Source: Roseovarius sp. (GTDB lineage: Bacteria; Pseudomonadota; Alphaproteobacteria; Rhodobacterales; Rhodobacteraceae). From it: a stretch of 11,512 bases of DNA. Location: positions 1 to 11,512 of the forward strand of contig JAASSQ010000084.1 of the NCBI GenBank assembly GCA_021767845.1, written 5' to 3'. The number at the start of each line of letters is the position of its first letter. Position 1 is the stretch's first letter. Both the position numbers and the translations under genes were made by a program. The notes under the pieces are model-generated. The model saw only the letters and a program-made list of their open reading frames with translations. It searched no databases and was not told where the DNA came from. Below, piece by piece: positions 1 to 7,354 of the stretch.

Positions 1-21
1 AAGCAGGCAAAGGGCTGGACC

Positions 22-486
22 ATGAAACTCACCGTCGATGGCACCGAACACGATCTCCCGGTCGAAGCCGACATGCCGCTCTTGTGGGTTCTGCGCGACG
101 AACTGGGCAAGACCGGCGTGAAATACGGCTGCGGCATCGCCCAGTGCGGCGCCTGCACCGTGCACATCGACGGGCAGGCGGTGCGATCCTGCCAGGTGCG
201 CGCGGGCGATGTCTGGGGCGAGGTGACCACCATCCATGGCCTTGGCGCCCCGCAGGCGCTGCATATCGTGCAGGCCGCATGGATCGCCCACCAGGTCGCG
301 CAATGCGGCTACTGCCAATCGGGCCAGATCATGCAGGCGGCGGCCCTGCTGTCCGAAACACCCGACCCTACCGACTCCGAGATCGACGACGCGCTCAGCG
401 GCAACCTTTGCCGCTGCGGCACCTACCCGCGCATCCGCGCCGCCGTGAAAGACGCCGCCGCCCGCCTGTCGGAGGACACGCAATGA
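22..486 (+). CDS. (2Fe-2S)-binding subunit of a molybdenum hydroxylase (IorA-like)
   Basis: Small iron-sulfur subunit of a xanthine-oxidase-family molybdenum hydroxylase, passing electrons from the molybdopterin subunit to an outside acceptor. The 154 residues match the usual length of this subunit. The N-terminal plant-ferredoxin-type cluster uses C37, C42, C45 and C57. The C-terminal all-helical [2Fe-2S] domain has the CGYCQSGQ motif (C94, C97) and the GNLCRCGTYPRI motif (C129, C131), so all eight cluster ligands are present. The ATG is preceded by AAAGGG at 9-14 with a 7-base gap. The stop overlaps the start of the next gene (ATGA at 483-486), so the two subunits are translationally coupled. 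Isoquinoline 1-oxidoreductase alpha subunit is the closest named family, but the substrate (aldehyde or N-heterocycle) cannot be read from this subunit. Confidence 0.93.
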   Translation: MKLTVDGTEHDLPVEADMPLLWVLRDELGKTGVKYGCGIAQCGACTVHIDGQAVRSCQVRAGDVWGEVTTIHGLGAPQALHIVQAAWIAHQVAQCGYCQSGQIMQAAALLSETPDPTDSEIDDALSGNLCRCGTYPRIRAAVKDAAARLSEDTQ

Positions 487-2720
487 GCCGCGCCGGAAAG
501 ATCGCCCGCCGCACCTTCCTAATCGGGTCAGCCGCGCTTGCCGGGGGCGTGGCCTTTGGCGTGGTGATGTATCGCCGCCCGCACGACAATCCGCTGCTGG
601 ACACTCTGGCAGAAGGTGAGGCCGCGATCACACCCTATGTCCTCATCCGACCCGAAGGCATCACCCTCATCACGCCCCGCGCCGACCTTGGTCAGGGCGC
701 CTATCATCTGCAGGCCGCGCTGATCGCCGAGGAACTGGATGTCACCCTGGACCAGGTCAGCGTCGATCCCGGCCCGCCAAGCCCGGCCTATTACAACACC
801 GCCCTGGCCGCCGACGCCGCCCCCTTCCCGGCCACCGATACCGGCTTCGTGGCCGAAACCACGCGGCAGGTGATGGACGCGCCGATGAAATTCCTCGGCA
901 TCCAGATCACCGGCGGCTCGACCACCGTGCCCGACGCCTGGGACAAGCTGCGCAAGGCGGGCGCCGTGGCCCGCGAAACGCTGAAAGCCGCCGCCGCGGC
1001 CCGCACGGGCCTGCCGCGCAGTGACCTGCACACGGAAAACGGCGCTGTCCTTCTGCCCGACGGGGCGCGCCTGCCCTATACCGATCTTGCTGCCGAAGCG
1101 GCCCAAACCGATCCCGTCACCGATGTCGCCTTGCGCGACCCCTCCGACTGGCGGCTGATCGGCACGGGCATGCAACGGCTCGACATCGTGGCCAAATCCA
1201 CCGGAACCCAAGCCTACGGCATCGACATTCAGCTCGACGGGATGTTGCATGCCGCCATCCGCACCAATCCCGGCATGGGCGGCGAGATGATCCGCTTTGA
1301 TGCCTCCAAGGCCGAGACCATGCGCGGCGTCCAGAGAATCGTGCCCATCTCGGGCGGGATCGGCGTGCTGGCGGACAACACCTGGCGCGCGATGCAGGCC
1401 GTCCAGGCGATCGAGGTGGAGTGGGCCCCGGCCCCCTATCCGGCCCACATGACCGCGCATTGGCAAACCTTGGCCGAGAGTTTCACGGACGACCGGATCG
1501 ACAGCCGCTACCGCGACGATGGCGACGTGGAGACCGCGCTCGGGTCCGAGATGATCGAGGCCGAATATCGCGCCCCCTATCTTGCTCACGCGCCGCTGGA
1601 GCCGGTCAACGCCACCGTCCGCGTGACCGACGCGCGCGTCGATGTCTGGACCGGCACCCAGATCCCCCGCTTCGTGCAGCAGAACGTCGCCGCCATCACC
1701 GGGCATGACCCCGAGGCCGTGCATGTGCACGCCCAGATGATTGGCGGCAGTTTCGGGCACCGGCTGGAAGACATGGTCGTGCGCCAGGCCGCCGAACTGG
1801 CGCTGGCCGCACCCGGCCGGCCGGTCAAGCTGACCTTGTCACGCGAAGAAGACATGACCCACGACTTCCCCCGCCAGATCGCCATGGCGCGCGGGCGCGG
1901 CGCGGTGGCCGAGGGGCGCGTGGCGGCACTCGACCTTGGCATTGCCATGCCCTCGGTGCTGGCCTCGCAGATGGGCCGGCAGGATCTGCCTGTGGCCGGC
2001 CCCGACTTGCAGATCGTCGCCGGGGCCTGGGACCAGCCCTTTGCGATCCCCGCCTATAGGGTCACCGGCTACCGTGCCGCGCCACTGGCGCCGATCAGTT
2101 CCTGGCGCTCGGTCGGCGCCTCGACCAACGGCTTTTTCCACGATGCCTTCCTCGATGAGCTGATCCACGCGGCCGGTGCCGACCCCCTGGAAGAGCGTAT
2201 CCGCCTGTGCGATCACGCGCCTTCGCGCAAGGTTCTGGAGGCTGTTGGCGAGATGTCGGGCTGGGGCAGCCCCCTGCCCGAGGGGCGCGGCCGGGGCGTG
2301 GCCTTTTGCCTGTCCTTCGGCGTGCCCTGCGCCGAGGTGGTCGAGGTCACCGACACCGGCGACGGCATCCGCATCGACCGCGTCTTCGTCGCCGCCGAGG
2401 TGGGCCGCGTGATCGACCCGGTCAATTTCGAGAACCAGGTTCAGGGTGGGGTAATCTGGGGGCTTGGCCATGCCATAATGGGCGAAATCACCTTCGCCGA
2501 CGGCCGGGTCGAGCAACGGAATTTCGACACCTACCCCTTCCTGCGGCAGCATCAATGCCCCCAGATCACGGTGCGCGGGCTGGAGAACGACAGTACCGTG
2601 CGCGGCGTGGGCGAACCGCCCGTGCCCCCGGCTGCCCCGGCCCTGGCCAACGCGATCTTCGCGGCCACGGGAACACGTCTTCGCAAGATGCCCTTCAACA
2701 AGCATATCCGCTTCGTCTGA
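483..2720 (+). CDS. Molybdopterin-binding catalytic subunit, xanthine dehydrogenase family (IorB-like), Tat-exported
   Basis: Large catalytic subunit of the molybdenum hydroxylase, 745 residues, hydroxylating an aldehyde or N-heteroaromatic substrate with water as the oxygen source. The N-terminus is a twin-arginine signal (R9-R10, ARRTFLIGSAAL, then a hydrophobic stretch to about residue 28), so the complex is expected in the periplasm. MIGGSFGHR and the C-terminal GVGEPPVPP are conserved cofactor-site motifs; E711 in the latter is the expected catalytic glutamate. The single-chain length with no FAD domain and the order 2Fe-2S then Mo subunit fit the IorAB type. The ATG at 483 follows GGAGG at 471-475 with a 7-base gap and overlaps the previous stop. 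The reading frame is open back to 84, but that stretch lies inside the 2Fe-2S gene and is not used. No FAD subunit, cytochrome or XdhC-type maturation gene lies downstream. Substrate unknown. Confidence 0.9.
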   Translation: MSRAGKIARRTFLIGSAALAGGVAFGVVMYRRPHDNPLLDTLAEGEAAITPYVLIRPEGITLITPRADLGQGAYHLQAALIAEELDVTLDQVSVDPGPPSPAYYNTALAADAAPFPATDTGFVAETTRQVMDAPMKFLGIQITGGSTTVPDAWDKLRKAGAVARETLKAAAAARTGLPRSDLHTENGAVLLPDGARLPYTDLAAEAAQTDPVTDVALRDPSDWRLIGTGMQRLDIVAKSTGTQAYGIDIQLDGMLHAAIRTNPGMGGEMIRFDASKAETMRGVQRIVPISGGIGVLADNTWRAMQAVQAIEVEWAPAPYPAHMTAHWQTLAESFTDDRIDSRYRDDGDVETALGSEMIEAEYRAPYLAHAPLEPVNATVRVTDARVDVWTGTQIPRFVQQNVAAITGHDPEAVHVHAQMIGGSFGHRLEDMVVRQAAELALAAPGRPVKLTLSREEDMTHDFPRQIAMARGRGAVAEGRVAALDLGIAMPSVLASQMGRQDLPVAGPDLQIVAGAWDQPFAIPAYRVTGYRAAPLAPISSWRSVGASTNGFFHDAFLDELIHAAGADPLEERIRLCDHAPSRKVLEAVGEMSGWGSPLPEGRGRGVAFCLSFGVPCAEVVEVTDTGDGIRIDRVFVAAEVGRVIDPVNFENQVQGGVIWGLGHAIMGEITFADGRVEQRNFDTYPFLRQHQCPQITVRGLENDSTVRGVGEPPVPPAAPALANAIFAATGTRLRKMPFNKHIRFV

Positions 2721-2766
2721 CCGGGGCGGGGTTGTCCTTGGCCACGCGGGGTGGTTCATAGGCGTC

Positions 2767-3819
2767 ATGCCGCATGCGATCGCCACCCTGGCCCTGCTGG
2801 CGCTGTCCTCGGTCGCCGGGGGGCTGGCGCATCTGGCGGGTCTGCCCTTGCCGTTCCTGATCGGGCCGCTGATTGCCAGCGGCGCGGTGGCCACGTCGTT
2901 TCCAGCGCGGCTGCCACAGGGCTATGCCTTTCCCCAATGGTTGCGCGTCAGCTTCATCGCCGTGATCGGGCTTATGATCGGCGCGCAGGTGGATTCCCAG
3001 CTTTTCACAGCCGCCCCGCGCCTCGCGCTCAGCTTCACCGCCCTCGCGCTTTTCGCGGTCGTCGCGCATGGCTTCAACTATACCGTCTTTCGCCGGCTTG
3101 GCGGCTATGACCGGGCCACGGCGTTCTATTCGGCGACACCCGGCGGCCTCTTTGAATCCATCGCAATGGGCGAGGAAGCGGGCGCCGACCTGGCACGGCT
3201 GACGCTACAGCAATTCCTGCGCATCATTCTCGTGGTCACCGCGCTGCCCATCGGCCTGTCGCTCTGGCTGGGTGAGCCGGTGGGCAGCGCGGGCGGCATG
3301 ACGCTGGCGCAGGAGGGGGTGCCGTGGTCCAGGCTGGCCTGGGTCGTTCCCGCCGGGCTTGCGGGGTATTTCGGCGGCAGGTTCCTGCACCTGCCCGCGC
3401 GGCAATTGACCGGCCCGATGGCCGTGGCCGCCGCGCTGTCGGTCTCGGGGCTCTATCACCTCGACATCCCGCAATGGCTCGTGAACGTGGCCCAGATCGT
3501 CGTGGGCACCGCGCTCGGGATGCGGTTCACCGGGCTCAGCCGCAGCTTGATCCTGCGGGGCGCGCGACTTTCGGTGATTTCCGTGGGTGGAATGCTGATC
3601 CTTGCGGCGCTGTTCGCCGAGTTGCTGCATGTCGTAATGGGCGAGCCCTTCGATGTCATGCTCATCAGTTTCGCGCCCGGCGGCGTGACCGAGATGGCCT
3701 TGGTGGCCCTGTCGCTGCAGGCCAATCCCGCGCTTGTGACCTTGCATCACATCTGGCGCATCCTGTTCACGGTTCTGGGTCTTGGCCTTTCGGACCGTTG
3801 GCTCAGACGCCACCTTTGA
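2767..3819 (+). CDS. AbrB family membrane protein
   Basis: Polytopic inner-membrane protein of 350 residues in the AbrB family (often mislabelled 'ammonia monooxygenase'). The sequence is almost entirely hydrophobic helices, about ten. It shows the family's internal duplication clearly: LIGPLIASG near residue 31 pairs with LTGPMAVAA near 214; PQWLRVSFIAVIGLMIGAQ (56-74) pairs with PQWLVNVAQIVVGTALGMR (235-253); ATPGGLFESIAM (123-134) pairs with FAPGGVTEMALV (302-313). Such inverted or tandem duplicated folds are typical of transporters, but no substrate is established for the family, and the 'transcriptional regulator' name comes from one E. coli study. The start is the first ATG, with only a weak AGG upstream. 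It follows the hydroxylase by 46 bases and may be cotranscribed. Family is sure; function is not. Confidence 0.88.
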   Translation: MPHAIATLALLALSSVAGGLAHLAGLPLPFLIGPLIASGAVATSFPARLPQGYAFPQWLRVSFIAVIGLMIGAQVDSQLFTAAPRLALSFTALALFAVVAHGFNYTVFRRLGGYDRATAFYSATPGGLFESIAMGEEAGADLARLTLQQFLRIILVVTALPIGLSLWLGEPVGSAGGMTLAQEGVPWSRLAWVVPAGLAGYFGGRFLHLPARQLTGPMAVAAALSVSGLYHLDIPQWLVNVAQIVVGTALGMRFTGLSRSLILRGARLSVISVGGMLILAALFAELLHVVMGEPFDVMLISFAPGGVTEMALVALSLQANPALVTLHHIWRILFTVLGLGLSDRWLRRHL

Positions 3820-3844
3820 CAGCCTCGCACGCCTCGGGTATCTG
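3816..3844 (+). promoter_or_regulatory. Candidate sigma-70 promoter for the HSD10-like dehydrogenase
   Basis: A perfect -35 hexamer TTGACA (3816-3821) is followed after exactly 17 bases by TATCTG (3839-3844, three of six matches to the -10 consensus). The -35 contains the TGA stop of the upstream membrane protein gene. Transcription would start near 3851, leaving a leader of about 28 bases before the ATG at 3879. This would let the dehydrogenase be expressed separately from the hydroxylase genes. Confidence 0.55.
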
Positions 3845-3866
3845 AACGCATGTTCATTTAATGACC

Positions 3867-3871
3867 GGAGG
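3867..3871 (+). promoter_or_regulatory. Ribosome binding site fixing the dehydrogenase start
   Basis: A perfect GGAGG lies 7 bases before the ATG at 3879. An in-frame ATG at 3861 lies upstream of this site and would have no ribosome binding site of its own, so 3879 is preferred. Confidence 0.8.
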
Positions 3872-3878
3872 CTTCCCC

Positions 3879-4634
3879 ATGCGCATCGACCAGACCGCCG
3901 CCATCATCACCGGAGGGGCCTCGGGCCTGGGCGCGGCAACGGCCCGCCATTTCCGCGATCAGGGCGCGCAGGTGACGATCCTTGACCGGGATGTGCAGCG
4001 TGGCGAGGCCACCGCACAAGAGATCGGTGCGGTCTTCGTGGAAACCGATGTCACCGACGAGGCCTCGGTCCAGCACGCCATTTCGACCGCGAAATCCCAC
4101 ATGGGCCGCATCACCACGGCGGTGAACTGCGCCGGGATCGCCACCGGCGAAAAGACCCTTGGCAAAAATGGCCCGCACGATCTGGCCGCCTTCCGCCGCA
4201 CCATCGACATCAACCTTGTCGGCAGCTTCAACGTCGCCCGCCTCGCCGCCGCCGAGATCGCGCAGAACGCGCCCGGCCCCAACGGCGAACGCGGCGTGAT
4301 CGTCAACACCGCTTCCATCGCGGCCTTCGACGGGCAAAAGGGTCAGGCGGCCTACGCGGCCTCGAAGGGCGGGATTGCCGGGCTGAGCCTGCCGATGGCC
4401 CGCGATCTGGCGCGCGAGGGTATCCGGGTCATGGCGATCGCGCCGGGGATCTTCCTGACCCCGATGATGCAGGGCCTGCCGCAAGAGGTGCAGGACCAGC
4501 TGGCGCAGGACGTGACCTTCCCCAAACGATTGGGCGATCCGGCGGAATACGCCGCGCTGGCGCGGTTCATCGTCGAATGCGATTACCTGAACGGCGAAGT
4601 GATCCGCCTCGACGGGGCGCTCAGGATGCAGTGA
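3879..4634 (+). CDS. SDR family 3-hydroxyacyl-CoA dehydrogenase type 2 (HSD17B10-like)
   Basis: Cytoplasmic NAD-dependent short-chain dehydrogenase of 251 residues, expected to oxidise 3-hydroxyacyl-CoA (including branched short chains) in fatty-acid or isoleucine breakdown. Features in order: nucleotide loop TGGASGLG (11-18), D35 at the end of strand 2, which favours NAD over NADP, NCAG (82-85), and the catalytic set N111, S145, Y158, K162. The segments NTASIAAFDGQKGQAAYAASK (from 142), LGDPAEYA and the end LNGEVIRLDGALRMQ match what I recall of animal mitochondrial HSD10 almost word for word, a stronger match than to FabG-like reductases. The ATG is set by GGAGG at 3867-3871. Beta-oxidation partners such as thiolase or acyl-CoA dehydrogenase are absent nearby. 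The gene meets the channel gene tail to tail with one base between stops. Confidence 0.9.
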   Translation: MRIDQTAAIITGGASGLGAATARHFRDQGAQVTILDRDVQRGEATAQEIGAVFVETDVTDEASVQHAISTAKSHMGRITTAVNCAGIATGEKTLGKNGPHDLAAFRRTIDINLVGSFNVARLAAAEIAQNAPGPNGERGVIVNTASIAAFDGQKGQAAYAASKGGIAGLSLPMARDLAREGIRVMAIAPGIFLTPMMQGLPQEVQDQLAQDVTFPKRLGDPAEYAALARFIVECDYLNGEVIRLDGALRMQ

Positions 4635-4635
4635 G

Positions 4636-5418
4636 TCAGGTCGCGCCCTCGGTCTCGATCTTTAGGTCATGGCCGCAATGTTTGCAGTGGATCGCATCCA
4701 CGTCGTGCTTGGTCAGGCCGCATTCCGGGCATTTGTGCTTGACCTTGGCGGGCGAGAAAATCGCCCGCACCAGTTGCAGGAAAAGGCCAACGCCCACCAC
4801 CATGATGCCGACCGACAGCAACCGGCCGGCCGGTGTGGTCATGGCGATGTCCCCGAACCCCGTGGTGGTCAGCGTGGCAACCGTGAAATAGAGCGCATCG
4901 ACATAGTTGTTCAGCCCCGGCTCATCCCCGGCCCGCAGGGCGTAAACCAAGGCCGTCATCGCGAAAATGAAGACCGTCAGGTTGATCGCGGCGAGAATCG
5001 TATCCTCGTGCCGGCGAAAGAACAGCGCATCACGGCGCAGGTCGCGCAGCAGGTGGTAGGAATGCACCAGCCGGAGCGACCGCAACACCCTGAGCACCGC
5101 CAGCCCCTGCCCGAAGAACGGCGCCGCGATCAACGAGGCCAGCACCACCAGATCGACCAGGATATAGACCCGCCGCAAAAGCCGCAGCCGGTTGGTCGCG
5201 ATCCAGAATCGCATCACCAGATCGACCACGATCAACGAGCCGATCACGATATCGGCCACAAGGATCCACTGCGCGAATTCCATGGTCGCGGTGGCCAGGA
5301 AAAAGATGATGGTCGCGACATCGAAGATCAGCAGACCATAGCGGAAGCGCGTGGCGCGCTTGCTGCGGCCCTCGTAAAGCAGTCTGACACTATCCTGGAG
5401 TGATCTGTTATCCGACAT
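4636..5418 (-). CDS. Voltage-gated-type potassium channel with C-terminal zinc ribbon
   Basis: Inner-membrane ion channel of 260 residues. Hydrophobic segments fall near residues 29-47 (S1), 52-70 (S2), 84-101 (S3), 140-161 (S5) and 200-221 (S6). Between S3 and S5, VLRVLRSLRLV places arginines at 110, 113 and 116, one every third residue, as in an S4 voltage sensor. The pore loop TLTTTGFGDI puts the selectivity filter T186-G-F-G-D190 before S6; GFGD is a known variant of the potassium-channel GYGD. The cytoplasmic tail ends in a zinc ribbon, C230-x2-C233 and C245-x2-C248, with H238, H244 and H247 nearby. ATG 5418 is the first ATG in frame; the frame is open to a TTG at 5469, but that stretch only translates the 11-bp repeats. 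The ribosome binding site is weak (GCGGG). The gene lies 53 bases downstream of uup on the same strand. Gating and the role of the ribbon are not known. Confidence 0.87.
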   Translation of the reverse strand: MSDNRSLQDSVRLLYEGRSKRATRFRYGLLIFDVATIIFFLATATMEFAQWILVADIVIGSLIVVDLVMRFWIATNRLRLLRRVYILVDLVVLASLIAAPFFGQGLAVLRVLRSLRLVHSYHLLRDLRRDALFFRRHEDTILAAINLTVFIFAMTALVYALRAGDEPGLNNYVDALYFTVATLTTTGFGDIAMTTPAGRLLSVGIMVVGVGLFLQLVRAIFSPAKVKHKCPECGLTKHDVDAIHCKHCGHDLKIETEGAT

Positions 5419-5420
5419 AC

Positions 5421-5464
5421 CCGCACCGACGTGATACCGACACGATACCGACGTTGGACCGATG
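5421..5464 (-). repeat. Array of four 11-bp repeats, left copy
   Basis: Read on the - strand, four contiguous 11-mers: catcggtccaa (5464-5454), cgtcggtatcg (5453-5443), tgtcggtatca (5442-5432) and cgtcggtgcgg (5431-5421). It fills most of the 53-base gap between the uup stop and the channel ATG and ends two bases before that ATG. A matching array in the opposite orientation is at 7355-7398. The 11-bp period is close to one DNA helical turn. Confidence 0.85.
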
Positions 5465-5471
5465 TGCAACG

Positions 5472-7301
5472 TCAGCCGGCATTTTCGGCCTTGTCCTCAA
5501 GGCTCAGCCATTCTTCCTCGGCCGCGCTCAGGGCGTCCTGGCGGCTGGTCAGGGCCTCGGTCGCCTTGCGGAACTTGACCGGCTCGCGGGTGAACAGGTC
5601 GGGGTCGGCCAGCAATTGCTCCAGCTTGGCGATCTCGGCTTCCAGCCGTTCGATCTCGCCAGGCAGCGCCTCGAGCCGGTGTTTCTCGGTAAAGGAAAGG
5701 CCCGATTGTTTCGGCTTTTCCTTCTTCTGCTCAATCCTCTTGGGCTTTGATTTCACGTTCTTTTTCAGGCCATCCGCCTCCGGGCCCACGGCTTCGGCGC
5801 GTTGCGTGCGGTAGTCCGTCCAGCCCCCGGCATAGACGGTCGCGCGCCCGTCACCCTCCATCGCGATCGTGGTCGTCGCCACCCGGTCGAGGAAATCGCG
5901 GTCGTGGCTGACCAACAGAACGGTGCCGTCATAGTCGTCCAGCAGCTCCTGCAGCAGGTCGAGCGTTTCGATATCCAGATCGTTGGTGGGTTCGTCCAGC
6001 ACCAGGAGATTGCTTTCCCGCGCCATCAGCTTGGCCAGCAGCAAACGAGCTTTTTCACCACCGGACAAGGACTTGACGGGCGCTCTTGCCTGCCGCTCGT
6101 CGAACAGGAAGTCCTTGAGATAGCCCACCACGTGGCGTGGCTGGCCGCGCACCATGACCTGATCGGCCTGCCCTGAAACGCGCATGTCCTTGTCGCCGGT
6201 CAGGCTGTCCCACAGGGTCATCTCGGGGTCGAGCTGGGCGCGGGCCTGGTCGAACACGGCGGGCACGAGGTTGGTGCCGTGATCGACCCGGCCGTGATCC
6301 GGCGCGACCTCTTTCAAGAGCACCTTCAACAGCGTCGTCTTGCCCACGCCGTTGGGGCCGACAAAGGCCACACGTTCACCGCGCCGGATTCTGATCGAGA
6401 AATTCTTCAAGATCGGCTTCGCGTCGTAAGTCTTTGAAATATCGTGTGCTTCGATGACCCGCTTGCCGGATTTCGGGCCGGACTCGAACGCCATTGCCGC
6501 CGCACCCTGCCGCTTGATCTGGGCCGCGCGTTCGGCGCGCATGGCCTGAAGATTGCGTACCCGGCCCTGGTTGCGCTTGCGGCGCGCGCTGATGCCTTCG
6601 ACGGCCCACCGGGCCTCGGCTTTGATCTTGCGGTCGAGCTTGTGGCGGGCGTCGTCCTCTTCCTGCCAGACCTTGTCGCGCCAGGCCTCGAAATCCTCGA
6701 AGCCGCGCTCGTTCCGGCGAACGAATCCCCTGTCAATCCAAAGGGTTGCGCGGGTCAGCTCACGTAGGAAGGCGCGGTCGTGGCTGATCAGGACAAAGGC
6801 GGCGCGGGTCTGTTTCAGCTCGTTTTCCAGCCAGGCGATCGCTTCGATGTCGAGATGGTTGGTCGGCTCGTCGAGCAGCATCAGGTCGGGCGCCTCGGCC
6901 ATCAGCTTGGCCAGAGCGGCGCGGCGGCGCTCGCCGCCCGAGGCGGTGGCGACGGGCGTGGAGAGGTCGAATTTTAACCCCTCGGCCGCCATCTCGACCC
7001 GGTAGTGTTCACCCGGATCAAGGGCACTGGCGGCGAAATCGCCGAGCGTGGAAAATCTCGACATATCAGGATGTTGTTCCATGTAGCCGACGCTGGATCC
7101 GGGCGGCACGACGCGCTCTCCGGCATCGGCCTCGACCAGTCCGGCCATCACCTTCATCAGGGTCGATTTCCCCGATCCGTTGCGCCCCACAAGAGCCACG
7201 CGGTCGCCCGGTTGAACCACCAGGGACACCTTGTCGAAGATGGGATCGCCCCCGAAGGTGAGGGAGATGTCGGACAGTTGGAGGAGCGGTGCACGGGCCA
7301 T
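5472..7301 (-). CDS. uup: ABC-F family ATPase Uup
   Basis: Soluble ABC-F ATPase of 609 residues with two nucleotide-binding domains and no membrane segments; the family acts on the ribosome, and E. coli Uup also affects transposon excision and DNA repair. Domain 1: Walker A GRNGSGKST (39-47), signature ASGGERRRA (120-128), Walker B with D144-E145 in LLDEPTNHLD. A basic charged linker of about 190-270 corresponds to the tRNA-interacting arm. Domain 2: GPNGVGKTT (315-323), LSGGEKARL (412-420), D436-E437 in VLDEPTNDLD. Residues from about 535 form a charged coiled coil, the C-terminal extension that separates Uup from EttA. All catalytic residues are intact. The ATG at 7301 has no visible Shine-Dalgarno, which is odd for this window. 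Downstream is the channel gene, 53 bases away on the same strand. An 11-bp repeat array lies on each side of the gene. Confidence 0.93.
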   Translation of the reverse strand: MARAPLLQLSDISLTFGGDPIFDKVSLVVQPGDRVALVGRNGSGKSTLMKVMAGLVEADAGERVVPPGSSVGYMEQHPDMSRFSTLGDFAASALDPGEHYRVEMAAEGLKFDLSTPVATASGGERRRAALAKLMAEAPDLMLLDEPTNHLDIEAIAWLENELKQTRAAFVLISHDRAFLRELTRATLWIDRGFVRRNERGFEDFEAWRDKVWQEEDDARHKLDRKIKAEARWAVEGISARRKRNQGRVRNLQAMRAERAAQIKRQGAAAMAFESGPKSGKRVIEAHDISKTYDAKPILKNFSIRIRRGERVAFVGPNGVGKTTLLKVLLKEVAPDHGRVDHGTNLVPAVFDQARAQLDPEMTLWDSLTGDKDMRVSGQADQVMVRGQPRHVVGYLKDFLFDERQARAPVKSLSGGEKARLLLAKLMARESNLLVLDEPTNDLDIETLDLLQELLDDYDGTVLLVSHDRDFLDRVATTTIAMEGDGRATVYAGGWTDYRTQRAEAVGPEADGLKKNVKSKPKRIEQKKEKPKQSGLSFTEKHRLEALPGEIERLEAEIAKLEQLLADPDLFTREPVKFRKATEALTSRQDALSAAEEEWLSLEDKAENAG

Positions 7302-7354
7302 GCACGCGGGCTATCCGGGTGTTGCGCGGGCGTCAAGCGGGGCACCGTACGCTA

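Noticed and set aside
84..482. N-terminal extension of the molybdopterin subunit from TTG 84
   Set aside because: It overlaps the 2Fe-2S gene completely; the ATG at 483 has GGAGG at the right distance and begins a Tat signal.
528..1760. 410-codon - strand open frame opposite the molybdopterin subunit
   Set aside because: Low-complexity Gly/His/Arg-rich translation typical of a shadow of a GC-rich gene; the + strand gene has intact motifs. The same applies to 1839-2894 on the - strand.
2721..2766. Terminator between the hydroxylase and the AbrB-family gene
   Set aside because: Only a 4-bp stem (ccac/gtgg) is visible and no T run follows.
5419..5469. N-terminal extension of the channel from TTG 5469
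   Set aside because: The added residues only translate the 11-bp repeat array; ATG 5418 is the first ATG.
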